NCBI GenBank assembly: GCA_017354895.1
Contig: CP071498.1
Location: 372,001-436,000 of the forward strand
Reading direction: 5' to 3'
Length of the DNA: 64,000 nucleotides
From: Podospora comata
Lineage: Eukaryota > Ascomycota > Sordariomycetes > Sordariales > Podosporaceae
Made by a program: the position numbers and the translations under genes. Positions 1 through 12,200 of the stretch are shown here, in pieces; position 1 is the stretch's first letter, and the number at the start of each line of letters is the position of its first letter. The notes beneath the pieces are model-generated. The model did not search any database. It was given only the letters and a program-made list of their open reading frames with translations, and was not told the origin of the DNA.

Positions 1-1027
1 GTCGCCAAAGTTTCCGGAAGGAACAGCGAAGCGGACCTTGTCGCCGAGCTTGAAGGTAGAGGGTTGCTGGCGGAGGAGGGAGAAATAGGCGTGGAAGTAG
101 TAGACAGTTTGGGCGAGAATACGAGCCCAGTTGATGCTGTTGACGGCGCCGAGCTTGTGGGTCGAGTTGATCTCAGGGTCGGCAAAAAGAGCCTTGACGA
201 TGTCCTGTTTTCAGTCTGTAAGTATTTGAACGATAGACGGGAACACATCACAGCTCACCTGGCAGTTGTCAAAGTTGCCAGTGACAGCCAGGTTATGAAC
301 ATTGGCGTCCAGCACCGTGGTCATCTGCTGCTCCTGGACGGGGCTCACGCGCCCCTTGGGGTGGAGCATGAAAACCGAGACGTCCTTCTTCCCCCTGAGA
401 CCGTAAATGGCAGCCGAGCCAGTATCACCGCTCGTGGCACCCACCACGGTCAAGTGGTATCTGTCACGGCCGGTCTTTCCCTCGTTTCTGCGCACCAAGA
501 AATACTCGAAGAGGTTTCCGAGGAACTGGAGGGCCACATCCTTGAAAGCAAAGGTTGGGCCGTGGAAAAGCTCGAGAAGATGAACATCACCTTGGAGGTT
601 CACTAGTGGTGTGACTTCGTCGGCACGGAAGGTTGCGTAACTCCTGTTGATAATATCCTTGAGGTCCTCCGAGGGGATTTCGGAGGGGGAGACGAAAAGG
701 GAGATGATGTTGAAGGCGAGGTCGGTAAAGGAAAGATCCTTCCAGGATTCCCAGTTCTCGGCGGAGGGAATGGCTTCGGGAATGTAAAGACCACCGTCGG
801 AGGCAAGGCCCTTGAGGACGACCTCTTCAAAGGAGAACTGAGGGGGACGACATGGTCAGCGTCTGACAGGGGAGGGCTAACGTGAATTCGTGATTCTGCC
901 ACAACAAAAAAAACAAGAGCAATGGGAGACATACGCCGCTGTCTTCACCACGGGTGCTCAGGTAGCGCTGCGACGCAGTGTGAGTCTGGTCGGCAGAAGC
1001 GCCATTGGCAACGACACCGTTGGACAT
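1..1027 (-). CDS. THR4: Threonine synthase, 5' part of gene (3' end beyond window)
   Basis: PLP enzyme that converts O-phosphohomoserine to threonine, the last step of threonine synthesis in the cytosol. Three exons are visible on the minus strand: 1027-935 (MSNGVVANGA start), 837-259, and 204 to the window edge. Introns are 934-838 (donor GTATGT) and 258-205 (donor GTGAGC); both are phase 0. The PLP-lysine region reads LFHGPTFAFKDVALQF, and the phosphate-loop region reads VGATSGDTGSAAIYGLRGKK, both typical of the fungal/yeast THR4 family. The N-terminal STRGEDSG...FSFEEV segment also fits that family. The C-terminal half lies outside the window. The identity is secure; the start is the first ATG in frame and gives the usual short N-terminus. 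Confidence 0.95.
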
Positions 1028-3210
1028 GCTGGGACGGCGATAAAGGGGGCGCTTGTAGAAATGACGATGAAAGATGACGGTTGGTTGCCGGGTAGTGGGC
1101 AGGACACACACACAGCTACAAGTCAACTGTATACAACAAGCAGTTGGAAAGAAAAGGGTCGAGTCACAGCAGTCAATAGAGACACTTTGGCTCAAACGCC
1201 GAGCATCGGAAAGAGGGGCAAAAAGTCGCCAGCAAAATTTTGCCCCGCAGCAGTCTGCGTGATGCGGGGCATTGCTTCAAATTCCCCAGACGGCATCCAT
1301 GGCTCCCGCCAGCTCTGGTAAGCGCACCTGTCAAAAGTCAATGGCTGCATTTTGCTGCATAGGTATCCAATGTTTCTTATCAGTTTAGAAACCGCCTCAA
1401 ACCATCCCTTACTCGCAGTGTGTCGAGCTGGGAGTTGGGATGGTCCATCCGATGTCTTCTCATCTGGCCTACGACTGTTGAAACCTGATATCCATGACGA
1501 ACTCTCAACTCAGCTAAATCACCTGTGTGACTGGCAGTGAACGCTCTAGCGGCGTGGCTGGGGGAATATGAAGTGCCTTCCGGACAGCTGACTGGCTGTA
1601 ACGGCGTCATAACCCGGAAATGTGTCGACGGATCAACCGCCCTGGCCGGAGGGCCGCTGGTCAGTACCCCCGGCCTGGAACATGGTTTGGGTTCCAACAC
1701 TGAGCATCAGACTGCACTGAAAGGCCCTCGATGGCTGTGCAGTTCATGACGATAATAAATCCCCTACGCAGTAAGAGACAGTTCCCGGTTTTTAGGCTCA
1801 GGCTACGGAGTATGATGCCTGCGGGTGGCCTCGTCTAGGTAGGTAGGTTGTCACCTAGCGTTTGAGCATGCAGAAGGATTGGCAGCTGTAGATGGAATTG
1901 GTTGATTTCCAACGCTAACGTGTGTCGTGATGGTCGGCTGCATTCGCTGAAGGGTTGCCTGTATGTTTAAGTGGTCACTTGAAATACAAAAATCGCCGGT
2001 AGATGCCGCACCACAGGCGCGTTGCATAGTGGACATCTCGAACTGGGTGGGCCGTCGTGGCAGCAATTGGCTAGACCCTTGCTGCACTCGAGGGCGGGGA
2101 GTGGGGTCTGTCTGGCCGAATACTGTCATACAGCAACCAATCAAATTCTAGATTATCTTGTCCCCGCCTCTCTCTTGTGGACGGGGGGTTGCTTCTCCGC
2201 AAAATCGACAGATGCTGTGGATCTCGTCCCCTCTATCCAGACGTCCCATCGTGCTGGGTGCTGCTGGGTGTTTCGAGACAGTCAACCTTTTGAGATAATG
2301 TCGTTCCACCGTTGGATTCCCGCCTGTCGCCAAGAGCATTTTCATGGGCAGTGAGCCGTCCCGACAGGAAGGGACCTCAGCTTGTTAGCCCCGGCCGAGC
2401 TCATGGCTTTGGGCGAGGCCTGTTCTTTCTTGACAGGCTCTTATTTGGTTAGTGTATTTAGCAGCGGGGAGACCTGGGGAGGCCGATCTTCAAGATCATC
2501 TCGATCAAACAGACGTCAATTGAGCCCCCTAGCAAAGGCCGAGCAAGTGGTGGATAGAGTACATTGTGCAACCAGTGTTAAAGTTGTCCCACGGAAGAGC
2601 AAACGCTGTCCTAGCATCCCCCATCCCATCCCACCCCGTCATTCTGTCTGTAACCCCTCAACCACATCGACGCCCGTGTCGCCCCCCCCCTCCTCCTGCT
2701 TTCTTTTTCTTCGCCGGCCGATCATCTTAAAGCTGGTCTAGAGCTTTTCTTTGTCCCCCATTTCCACAGTGAACTGGTTCCTACTATCTACTACCTACCT
2801 ACTGCGCTTTATCATTACCCGCAGCCAGTCGCCATTCCTGGGTTGCCAACTGACGCCATTGCCGTCCCACGGGTGTCTTATCTGCCGCTCAGCACCTGCA
2901 GCGAGACTGTGATTCATTGGCAGACGACACAATTCCATTGCCCTTTTAAAACAGGGATCACCGATAAGGCTACTGCTCTTCCCCTCCACCCCCCCTCGTC
3001 TTTGCCATCTCCATCCTTCATTTGAATCTGCTTCCACCGCGAGCATTGGGGCGTCAACTTCAACAGGACGTCTTGCGCTCATCTGATTAGCCTATCGCTG
3101 CTGTGGGTGTTTGTGCCAGCCAACCCACATTCCCCGATTCGTTTGTTGAGAAGCTCAAGACGGCTTCAAGACGGTCTCGTGTCCCTCAAGGACAGAAAAG
3201 AGCCAGAGCT
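1028..3210. other. Divergent intergenic region THR4 / PPS1
   Basis: About 2.2 kb between two divergently transcribed genes, so it should hold both promoters. Only short unconserved ORFs occur. A TAGGTAGGTAGG run lies near 1836 and CTACCTACCTAC near 2791. The pyrimidine-rich stretch at 2960-3020 looks like the 5' leader of PPS1. No RNA gene or mobile element seen. Confidence 0.6.
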
Positions 3211-5376
3211 ATGATGGCGACAATTGCCCTTTCTCGGCCGATTGCACCCCACCGCAACTCATCCAGCATAGGCTCTTTGACATCGACCATCACGCTCGAT
3301 ACATCACAATGCCCGGCCCCCGTGCCGAACAAGCACATCCCCGTGTGTCCCCCCGGCCCCGTCCCGCAACAGGAGCCCACAACCCCACCACCGTCCCCCG
3401 GTAAGGAAGCCGACGCGCTCCACCAGTCCCTCTTATTCCCACCCACAGATTATGTGCGGCTCGACTCGGGTCGTTCATGCCTCTACAAGATCGATGCTGC
3501 CGGAGTGGCAGCGGCTCTGGATTATCTGGCTCGTCAACCGCTGCCTGACCCCTCACAGGTCTTCCCTTGGTTACACGGGCTTCATCCCAACAATCAGATC
3601 CAGCTTGCTTTCTTCATCGCCCGCAAGCGTTCTCTGAGGAAGACGCCTGGTTGTCTGCGTGGCATCACCATCGTCAAAGCCGATGGCGATCTCAACGTCT
3701 CCCGTCTCAAGGGGGCTATCGCGCCTCACGAGTTTCTTCAGCTCGGAAATGCCACGGCCGAGTTTCTTGAGGCAGATCCCCGGGAGGGCTTCTCTGTACG
3801 CAACTTCCAGATTCAAGCTGCCAAGGCAGCCATGACCTCTGATATCATCGTCTATGGCGATGATGAGCTCTCTGTTCGCAAGTTAGGATTCGATATAGCC
3901 GGTGCACAGCAACGATGGCGTGAGAAACAAGAAGCCCATCGGAATCCTATTCCCCATTACAACACATTTGTCTGTGTCAGCCCCTTTGGCGAGTTTGAGG
4001 AACTATATCCCGAGATTGTGGCCGCCAACTCGTCCGGCCAGCTCACGGGTCAAGTTCTCGACTTCTTCCATCAAGAACGGAGGGAGATGTATGAGATGAC
4101 CCGTGCGTCTGAGATATCACACAACGTCTGGCTGGGCCCAACCCCAGATCAGGGGTCTGACGAGGAGCTCTGTTATGACGTTCTGATCGAGTGCAACGAT
4201 CTGGGTCGTCTCAACCCCGGAGCCTTGCAAGCCATCGCCGAGGGTACCAATGAACCGGACCAACATCCTTCGGAAGCCACCCAGACCTTCCTAGAGTTTC
4301 CATCTTCGGGCAGTATACTAGCTCCCACCTGGTCGCACGCCGAAGCAGACGGCATCCTCGATACGTGCAAATGGATCTGGCATCTTGCCCACGGCACCCT
4401 CCCTTCTGCCTTCTCAGCCAGTTCCAAGTTCGATCATGAAGATTCCGATGGTGATATCGACATGCTCACCTCTGCCCCATCCACACCCAATAAGCCCAGG
4501 AGAATCCTGATTCACTGCGCAGACGGGTACACCGAGTCAACCATGCTCGGGCTCGCGTATTATTCCTTTGCCACCTTCCTTCCCATCCCGGAAGCCTGGC
4601 TAGCCCTTCACACAACCCAGCAGCGCAACTTCTTCGCCTACCCCTCTGACGTAGCCCTCCTCACCGCCATCGCCCCCCGCCTGTTGCAGGAATCCCCCCT
4701 GTTTACCCTCCAGAACCGTACCTTGAGTGATATCACGAGTCTCATTCACAACGAACCAAAGTGGTTCGCTGGGTTCGACGGCTCCTTTCCCTCCAGGATC
4801 CTAGATTACATGTACTTAGGAAACCTCGGCCACGCCAACAACCCGGACTTGCTCAAGTCCCTCGGCATCGGTCAGATCCTTTCAGTCGGTGAGCTGGCCA
4901 TGTGGCGTGACGGTGAGCTCGAGCAATGGGGGGAGGAGAACACGTGTGTGGTTCAAGGGGTGCAAGACAACGGAATAGACCCCCTAACAGACGAGTTTGA
5001 ACGGTGTCTAGAATTTATTGGTAAGTTCCCATTTGGTTGTTTTTTTGCATCGCCAAAAATCAAACTAACCAACCCCGCCACAGAACGAGGACGCCGAAAC
5101 GGCACCGCCACGCTCGTCCACTGCCGCGTGGGCGTCTCCCGCTCGGCAACAATCTGCATCGCGGAGGTTATGAGATCCCTTCGGATGAGCTTCCCCCGGG
5201 CGTACTGCTTCGTCAGGGCGAGGAGGCTCAACGTCATCATCCAGCCTCACCTGCGGTTCGGCTACGAGCTGCTCAAGTGGGAGGAGCAGAACCAAGGGGA
5301 GGCCTTCAAGAGGGAGCTGGAGTGGCCCGAGATTGCGAGAGAGATTGCCTTGATGAATCGACCTTATGCTCGGTAG
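3211..5376 (+). CDS. PPS1: Dual-specificity protein phosphatase PPS1-like
   Basis: Tyrosine/Ser/Thr phosphatase related to yeast PPS1, which acts in S-phase/checkpoint control. Exons are 3211-5020 and 5084-5376, giving about 700 residues. The 63-nt intron 5021-5083 (GTAAGT...CCACAG) is a multiple of three and has no stop, so the frame looks open without splicing. Splicing joins EFI to ERGRRNG. The catalytic P-loop HCRVGVSRS (C-x5-R, about residue 616) and the downstream VRARRLNVIIQPHLRFGYEL closely follow yeast PPS1. A second phosphatase-like loop upstream, HCADGYTES (about residue 434), lacks the catalytic Arg and should be inactive. The start is the first of two adjacent ATGs; an open frame runs upstream to 3103 but has only a GTG. 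Confidence 0.9.
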   Translation: MMATIALSRPIAPHRNSSSIGSLTSTITLDTSQCPAPVPNKHIPVCPPGPVPQQEPTTPPPSPGKEADALHQSLLFPPTDYVRLDSGRSCLYKIDAAGVAAALDYLARQPLPDPSQVFPWLHGLHPNNQIQLAFFIARKRSLRKTPGCLRGITIVKADGDLNVSRLKGAIAPHEFLQLGNATAEFLEADPREGFSVRNFQIQAAKAAMTSDIIVYGDDELSVRKLGFDIAGAQQRWREKQEAHRNPIPHYNTFVCVSPFGEFEELYPEIVAANSSGQLTGQVLDFFHQERREMYEMTRASEISHNVWLGPTPDQGSDEELCYDVLIECNDLGRLNPGALQAIAEGTNEPDQHPSEATQTFLEFPSSGSILAPTWSHAEADGILDTCKWIWHLAHGTLPSAFSASSKFDHEDSDGDIDMLTSAPSTPNKPRRILIHCADGYTESTMLGLAYYSFATFLPIPEAWLALHTTQQRNFFAYPSDVALLTAIAPRLLQESPLFTLQNRTLSDITSLIHNEPKWFAGFDGSFPSRILDYMYLGNLGHANNPDLLKSLGIGQILSVGELAMWRDGELEQWGEENTCVVQGVQDNGIDPLTDEFERCLEFIGKFPFGCFFASPKIKLTNPATERGRRNGTATLVHCRVGVSRSATICIAEVMRSLRMSFPRAYCFVRARRLNVIIQPHLRFGYELLKWEEQNQGEAFKRELEWPEIAREIALMNRPYAR

Positions 5377-6420
5377 AAAAACACAAGAAGTAACACACGA
5401 GCACAATTCTCCCGCCTGGTTTGCGGGAGTGGTGGTGAATCCATATGATGGGAACGGTTTGGATATTTGAAGTTAAAATTGGAGAGAGGGAAAAGTAAAC
5501 CCCAAAAAAATGGGGGGAAAGGTGACCACCGGAGGAGGAGACGATACCCTGGGTTTTTTTTGGTTTGGAAGTCGAGGCTGGGGACAACCTCTTGAGTTGT
5601 GCAAATGTGTCGATTAAGTTTGGGTGTGGGTGTTTCTGGGTACGTTGTTGGATTATGTCTCGGGTTCTGTCTTTGGGTTCGGCTGGACACGATCTATTGT
5701 GCTATTTTTCTTTCGGTGCCTTGGTTGATTTCGGAGCGTTTCTGGTATGGACTGAGGCTTTTCTCAGAGGCTTTGCTCACAGGCAACGTTGGTTCACGGA
5801 CGGGTGGACTGGAGCGTCGTTTATTTTTTGCTATTCTTGTGCAAGCTATCTTTACTTTTTGGGTTATCTCATGACGACTGGATGCAACACGACAACGGCA
5901 ACAGCAGCACACGATGACGGCTTTTTTTTTTTGTTTTTCTAGTTCTGCAACCTTTTGTTATGAATATTGCAATCTCATTTGGGCAACAGGCAAGCAAGCA
6001 GAGCGTTCGAGTTTGCGGATTGTAAATGATTTGCTTTGAACCATGTAGGATTGAATAGGGTACCCGACATGAAATCTGTCCTCGGGCAGACGTGTTGTTT
6101 CCAGATGACATATTTATTTTGCTTATCAATGTTTATTCAGCTCAGACTTTAATATCTTGCCTTCATCCTGTGACAACACCCTCCACTGGTTAAGAGGGCA
6201 AATCTTGCACGGTTGAATGATGCCTTTTAGGCCTCTCTCTATCCCTCCTGTTGGCCGTCGCTGAACAGCTTCATCGAGACGGGCATGGGTATTCAAAAGA
6301 AGTTCAAGGGAATTTATGGAGGCAGGCATTAAAGAGATTCGATTACGCTATTCTGATATCCATAAACTCCAAACGCTATGCACAGGTTCCCCGTCAAGTT
6401 ACTCAAACCACTCAGCAAAA
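5377..6420. other. Intergenic between convergent PPS1 and the ATG18-side genes
   Basis: T- and A-rich 3' flanks of two convergent genes, including a run of T at 5922-5940. The small ORFs here look like chance. No RNA gene recognised. Confidence 0.6.
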
Positions 6421-7173
6421 TTACCAGTCACGACCTGAAATAAAATCACGCTCACCACCCAGTTCCCCCTTCTTTGTCTTGACCGGCGCCTCGATCAACT
6501 TGCCATCTGAGCTAAACGCTTTATCTTCACCTTCGTCTTCGGCAAGGTACCGATCGTCATCTTTATTCCCTTTATCCCCCGTGCGCAGTGCTCTTGGTAA
6601 GACCTCTCTTGCGCGGCCTTTTCCTTTTCCCTCTCCTTCATCTCGACTGCTACCACTAGTACCACCAAAAAAGCCCTCTTCAACTTGAAGAGGCTCTTCG
6701 TCTTCGTCGGGGCGAGGATGCGTCGAGCCAAGAGGCATCCCAGGAAGTGAAGGATCACCTGGTGGCAACGGTGTTTCCAAAGCCTGCATGAGCTTTGCAA
6801 TGTGATCCTTCACCATATAACCTGTGACATCCTTGCCAGAATTGTTCAACGCCGGAACTACGAGTTCCTCGTCCTCCGAGGTGTTTATTACATAATCATG
6901 TTGGGGATCGTAATCGGGATACAAAAATCCCATAACATCATCGCTGGGCCCTCCTTTTCTCTGCAAGCCCGCCGCCTTCTTCACTGCCCCTTCTACCGTC
7001 TTTTTTACACCCTTGACCGTAACATCTGGAACGATGTCGGCTAAATTGTGTGCAGCGCCCCTCATACTCTCTGGGACCACTCTTTCCAGAGCTTTCTTCA
7101 ACTTTGCCTTCCGTCTCACCTTTTCGAATGACTCGTGCTTGCCGGCAATGGCCTCGGTGTTCTCGGTGACTTC
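6421..7173 (-). CDS. Unrecognised coding-like frame immediately after the ATG18 stop codon
   Basis: A 250-codon open frame with ordinary coding composition begins at the codon right after the ATG18 TAG (7176-7174) and is in the same frame as the last ATG18 exon. It opens with a charged helical stretch (EVTENTEAIAGKHESFEK, then KVRRKAKLKKALERVVPES). A middle section follows with LYPDYDPQHDYVINTSEDEE and GKDVTGYMVKDHIAKLMQAL, and the tail is acidic and Lys/Gly-rich. There is no ATG until 7068, about 35 codons inside the coding-like part. Possible explanations are a separate gene starting at 7068, a C-terminal extension of ATG18 reached by readthrough or alternative splicing (an AG usable in phase lies just before 7116), or a recent CAG-to-TAG nonsense change. 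I do not recognise the family. Confidence 0.55.
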   Translation of the reverse strand, partial: EVTENTEAIAGKHESFEKVRRKAKLKKALERVVPESMRGAAHNLADIVPDVTVKGVKKTVEGAVKKAAGLQRKGGPSDDVMGFLYPDYDPQHDYVINTSEDEELVVPALNNSGKDVTGYMVKDHIAKLMQALETPLPPGDPSLPGMPLGSTHPRPDEDEEPLQVEEGFFGGTSGSSRDEGEGKGKGRAREVLPRALRTGDKGNKDDDRYLAEDEGEDKAFSSDGKLIEAPVKTKKGELGGERDFISGRDW

Positions 7174-8572
7174 CTATGCGTTATATGAGGCGTCCAGCTT
7201 ATCATCCGCCTCAACGACACTATTTGGAAAGTTAGAGGTCAGTGGGATGTGATTGAAGAGGAAAAACATACGAGAACTGCTTCACCAAGTACCCCTCCCC
7301 TCCCTTTTCCATGTCAATGTTGTACACATAGAAGATACCATCGCTTGTCACTACCATGACCTGAGGCGAACTGCTACTCATGGCCACAACACTGCGGATG
7401 GGTCCGCCCCCGCCAGCTGGTGCTCCTTGCAGTACCGTGCTGGTTGGTTTAGGAATCTTGATGCTTGCGAAATCACGCTCGGGTTCGAACATCTCAGACA
7501 CGGCGGCTGGTAGATAAGCCCCCACTGCTCCGACCACGCCACGCCCGACAATTTGAGATGACCGTCTGATCATATTGCCAAACATGCCGCTGTTCCGCAG
7601 AGCTTTGCTTCCTTCGCTGCTGGGCTGGCTCGCGGTACTGCCATACTCTTCCGCCCCACTGCTTCGCCGAGAGTCGTCGTCGCTGTTGGGAACATAGTCG
7701 GCACTGTTAATACTGGCAGACCGGGCAAAGCGGTTACGCCTAGGTGATGTTGCTTCGGCGCCTTCTTGAGAATTGTTGGTCAATTTGTAGATGTGGACAG
7801 TGTTGGAGACGGACGAAACACAGAGGATGGTTGAGCTGAGGTTGAAAGACATGCTGTATATGGTTGAAGGAGTGGTACCCCTCCGGAACTGATACAGCCT
7901 CTGACCACTGGGAATCGCAAACACGCGGATAATGGTGCTCTTTTCTGACGCCGTCGCAAGGAGAGAGCCGTCGTTATTCAGCGCGATGCAGCACAGCGGC
8001 GACCGGTGAGCCTCGATTAGATTGATAGAGACCTGCTTCACCGTATCATATATGAGTACCTCGCCGCTGGTAGTCGGAACATAACTGGAGAGGGGGGGGG
8101 CATGCGATGGCCGTCTCTCGCCTGTGTCCTCTCGCTGTTTGGGAAGCGGATAGGCTATGTAGCATCTCTCGGACGAGGGAGACAGGGCGCAAATAGCGTT
8201 TGGATTCGGCGAGGTGTTTATTGTTTGCAAAAGTGTCATGTTGGAAATGTCGTAAAGATAGATCTCCTCTTCCAACACCACGGCCAGCCGTTTTCGATTT
8301 AGCCGCACGGCAAGGATGGCGTTGGGGAAGGTGAGTTCGCAAATGACCGAGGCCCGCTTAGTGTTCTGGATCACCAAATGGCGGGGTGAAAGAACCAGGG
8401 CAACGAGCGAGGTCGAGAAGAGCATCTCGATTATGGAGACATTCCCGTCATCGCTGTTGAAGATCTTGGAAAAGGGGTCTGTATGGTAGATGCGGAAGCC
8501 CTTGGAGGTGCCGACAGCCAGACAGCTGTGGTCCTGGTTGAACGTGACGAAGTTCAGGGCGCCGCCCGACAT
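7174..8572 (-). CDS. ATG18: Autophagy-related PROPPIN, Atg18
   Basis: WD40-type beta-propeller that binds PI3P/PI(3,5)P2 on autophagic and vacuolar membranes. Exons are 8572-7272 and 7219-7174, giving 448 residues. The intron 7271-7220 has a GTATGT donor, CTAAC branch point and AATAG acceptor. The N-terminus [25 protein letters not shown] starts the propeller; within it, the phosphoinositide-binding FRRG motif is seen in [13 protein letters not shown] Ser-rich loop (about residues 270-340) precedes the last blades. The last exon adds [14 protein letters not shown] and a TAG. The length matches what I recall for fungal Atg18 proteins. The ATG has a CATCATGTC context. What is unusual is that the same frame continues open for 250 codons behind the TAG (see the neighbouring entry). 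Confidence 0.93.
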
Positions 8573-9275
8573 GATGGGCGAGCGGTGTTCAACGAGGGAC
8601 TTGGGGTCTCGAGAAAGGGGGGTTGCGGTGGACGTTGGTTGGAGCTGTTGTGTGCTAGCGAATGCCGATAGTGTGCTCGTATGGCTACGTAGCTAAGAGA
8701 CTCAGTTAATATGGCCAGTGTGTTCAAAGCATGTTGAGAGCAGAGGTGAAAAGAAGGCGTGGTTCGAAGCTTGTTGGACAAACGTCTGGCCTGGTCCGAT
8801 GTGGAAGTGGCAGGGGAGCTGCTGCCTTTGGCTTTCCCATGGCTGCGAGAAGATGAAGGAGCTCGGGCCAGCCGATCGTCATTGCGGGGCAGTGGGGTCA
8901 TGCTTGCCTTCCATCCAGCCCCCTGTACTTGCTTTTTTGGGCACCTGCCACTGTCTGCCCGCCCAGGTTTGGGAAGGTGATCAGCTGTCCCTGGGGAAGC
9001 CGCAGAGACCGAGCCAGCCATCAAGGTTCCTGCCCTCAACGCACAAGTAGATACGATCATGACCATCAGCATTTACCAACTTTCTTGGATATATACATTA
9101 ACTAGAGCCCCAAAATGTCCTCCTTGAACTCAACAAAAGCCAAAACCAAAACGGCAGGCGTGTAAATGGGTATGTGCCTTGCTTGCTATGCATGAGAAGT
9201 ATACGTGATCTGGTCTGCCCCACGAATCACCCAACCCAATACTCCCCATCACCACCCAAACCCCCCTCTCCTCGT
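8573..9275. other. Intergenic: ATG18 promoter and 3' flank of AP-2 alpha
   Basis: About 700 bp between two minus-strand genes. It should hold the ATG18 promoter and 5' leader and the AP-2 alpha 3' UTR. Short ORFs only; no repeat or RNA gene seen. Confidence 0.6.
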
Positions 9276-12200
9276 TCAACGAACCATTATATTCCTAAAT
9301 GAATCTGAGATGTCGCTCACGGTTTGCGGTGGCCCGTGTCTCTCCTGCACCATTGACAGGCCCTGCGCAAGCCTGCCCTCCATAAGCTTCAGGATCACAG
9401 GCGGTACGCTGTCATCAGTAGCCCTGATCGTAAGGCGAATCATCTGTCGTGTATCTGTTAGCACCGTGTTCCAGCCCTTGGTGGATGTGTCAGGCCGAGA
9501 CAAGAGAAAACATACCTGTGTTCCGTAGTTGGGCTCCAGTCTGAGCAGGCAGCCAATCTTCCCACCCTCGCTCGTGTGCACAACGCTGGCACCCACAAAA
9601 TTCTTGGTATTAGGGTCGACATTGTTCAGCACCCCCCACCTGAAACCCTTGATGACATCTCGAATGAAGCCGTCGGTAAGTTCCCTTTGCTGGTCCTTGG
9701 CAGCAGTTGTCAACCCAAACACCTGTTGTGCCTCACGAGGGGCCCCGCCGATTTGCTTCCACCTCTTGAAGAAATCCTCAGCAGTCAGTTCGGCAGGATC
9801 CATGAACTTGTGGAGAGTGACAGGAAGCTTGAGGGTAAGAGCCTGCAACGCACCGGCCAGGTAGCTGATCCGGATTGTTGGGCTCTTTTCGAAAACCTTC
9901 TTGGCTTCAAACATAATGACCTGCTGGGCCTGAGCACCCCGTGCAATCGTCGTGTCGGGAAGGCCCTTGACGTCCCATGTCAGATTGGTCTTTTCTGACA
10001 TGTCCAAATCAAGCGTCGTGGTGAACGATCCAACAAGAGCCGGAGTCTTGTTTGTAAAGTACAAAATCAGGCAAGCCATCTGACCGCGGTACTCGGACCG
10101 CACGCCAACCTGGAGCTGGCCATCCTCGTAAAGAACACCATCTGGCTTGAGAAGAAGCCGGTTGAAGCCCTTCTCCCAGTTGGGTGACAAGTGAGCGGCA
10201 CTGGCGAGATTGGGTATTGACTTTGCCTCTGCCGGGCCAATATTGTTCATGTCAAGACCTAAGAGATCGCCGGCCGCACCCCCGTTTGGCTTGGTACCGG
10301 CGTTGGTGAACGTCCTTCTAAGACTTCCATTCTTGGCCAGCGTGAGCTCAGCGGCGTCCGAGTTGGCATCCTTTCCTCCCACGATCCACGTCCTCTTATC
10401 GCTTGTGTTCGCATGCTTCCGGTGTAGCCTGGAAAGCAAGGCCGACTCGCGCTCTGGGAACGGTGGCATCTCATCACAAACAGTGCGGAGAAGATCGTCG
10501 GTCGGCATACTTGCCAGTGTCAAATATTCGCAAGCTCTTTGCTGCAGTTCAGGGTCAAGCGTGTGGCTGTAGACGTTGAAGACGTTGACGAGCTGTGGCT
10601 TGATCTCGGGGAACAGATTCACGTATTTTACAAAACACGACAGAATCATGCCACGAGTCCCTGGTGCGCAGGCGAGGAGCTTACTCTGCAATGCAATAAA
10701 CTGCTCGATCGGACTGCAGCCCTTCTCTTCAGCAATCAAATGACCAAACTCTCCGAGGATGTAGGCCCCAATCTTGACCAATGTCTCGTGACAGTGATCT
10801 TGTTTGCAGTATTGAAGAATGTTTTGGGCAGCATATACTTGCAGCTCCTCGTTGTTGGTGATAATTTGGATGACACGCTGCCATACCTCATCACTGACAT
10901 GATCTCCTGCCATGGCGATGAGACGCAGGGAGATGTCTACATACCACTGGACATCGGTGGCATACTTTTCCGTCAGAATGGCGATTTTTAGCACCATCTC
11001 TTCTCGAATTGCAAAATCGGCGTTTTGAAGGTAGTGAAGAAGCTCGCCCACGATTGGTCGTGCATTTGTGTGATCGCACATGCTATACAGGAGATCAAGG
11101 CCCTTTCGTCGAACGCTGATGTCTCTGTCCTTGAGCGATCCCAAAATCACCTCCTGGTGTTGCTTGATGGGGCCAAGTGTGGTGTCAGATCGAGCGGCCA
11201 AGTGCGTCATAGCCTCAAGACCTAGATACCGAACATTTGTCTCCCTCGACTGGATAAATCGCCCCAGTCTCTGAGATATCTGCTTCATGAGAGCGTGTTC
11301 AGTATCGAGGTGGATGATGAGGTTGATGGCTTCGAAGAGAACAGCATTTTGCGCATTGTTTTGCTGTACATTTTTGTTCGTTTCCAAGGCGAGGTCCAAT
11401 ATCCTTTGAAGGGACTGCCGGATCATCTCCCGAACGTGACTGTCCTCGGAAGGTGGGAAATACTGCAGGAGTCGCAAGAGCTTGATCTGGAGCCAGGGAC
11501 AAGGCACCTTGTAGTACAGATAGTCTGAGGCGTACTCCCCGTCGATAAGGATCCGTTTCAGGCGGGCAGCGGCCTTGGCATATGCGCCCTTGTACTGCTC
11601 GAGGTCGTCCTGGGCCAAAGCCATGACCAGTGAGGTAACGGATAATGCCACGCCAAAATCCGGGTCATCCATAAGATGTATTATCCTCTCTGCCCATTGA
11701 GGCTGGACGATGCCAGGATTTTTTCGGTACAAGCGGAGCAGGGTAAGCGCCGCCTTCTTTTTGACAAAAGATTTCGAGGTGCTACGTACATGTTAGCGAG
11801 ATAATAACGAGACGTAGATGTGCGCAGGAGTACAACCCCCTGCCTGATACGTACGGTGAGATCAGTAACCTGTGTACCTCTCCGCTAAGGGCCTCGCCCA
11901 TCTCCCGACCACCCACGTTTGCAATGGCGTGCAGTGCAAGGCAGTTGAACAATTCGTTGTGGTCCATCAGATCTTTCCGAATACTGTTCACCACCAGGTG
12001 TAATAGCTCGTGCTGCTCGTGCAAGAACAAGGTCATTGCCAAATACCCAATCTGCTTCTCCGAGTACTTTGTTGCCGAGATGAGATTGACTGCCTCTAGG
12101 TGTCCAAAATCGACGTTCCAGCCCAGAATGTAGATGTACAGAAGCTTGCAAACATATTTCTTTTTGTGATACCCGCTCAGATTACCATCTGCCAGTCATG

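Noticed and set aside
64-606. 180-codon plus-strand frame at the window start
   Set aside because: It is the reverse of the THR4 exons, which carry clear PLP-enzyme motifs.
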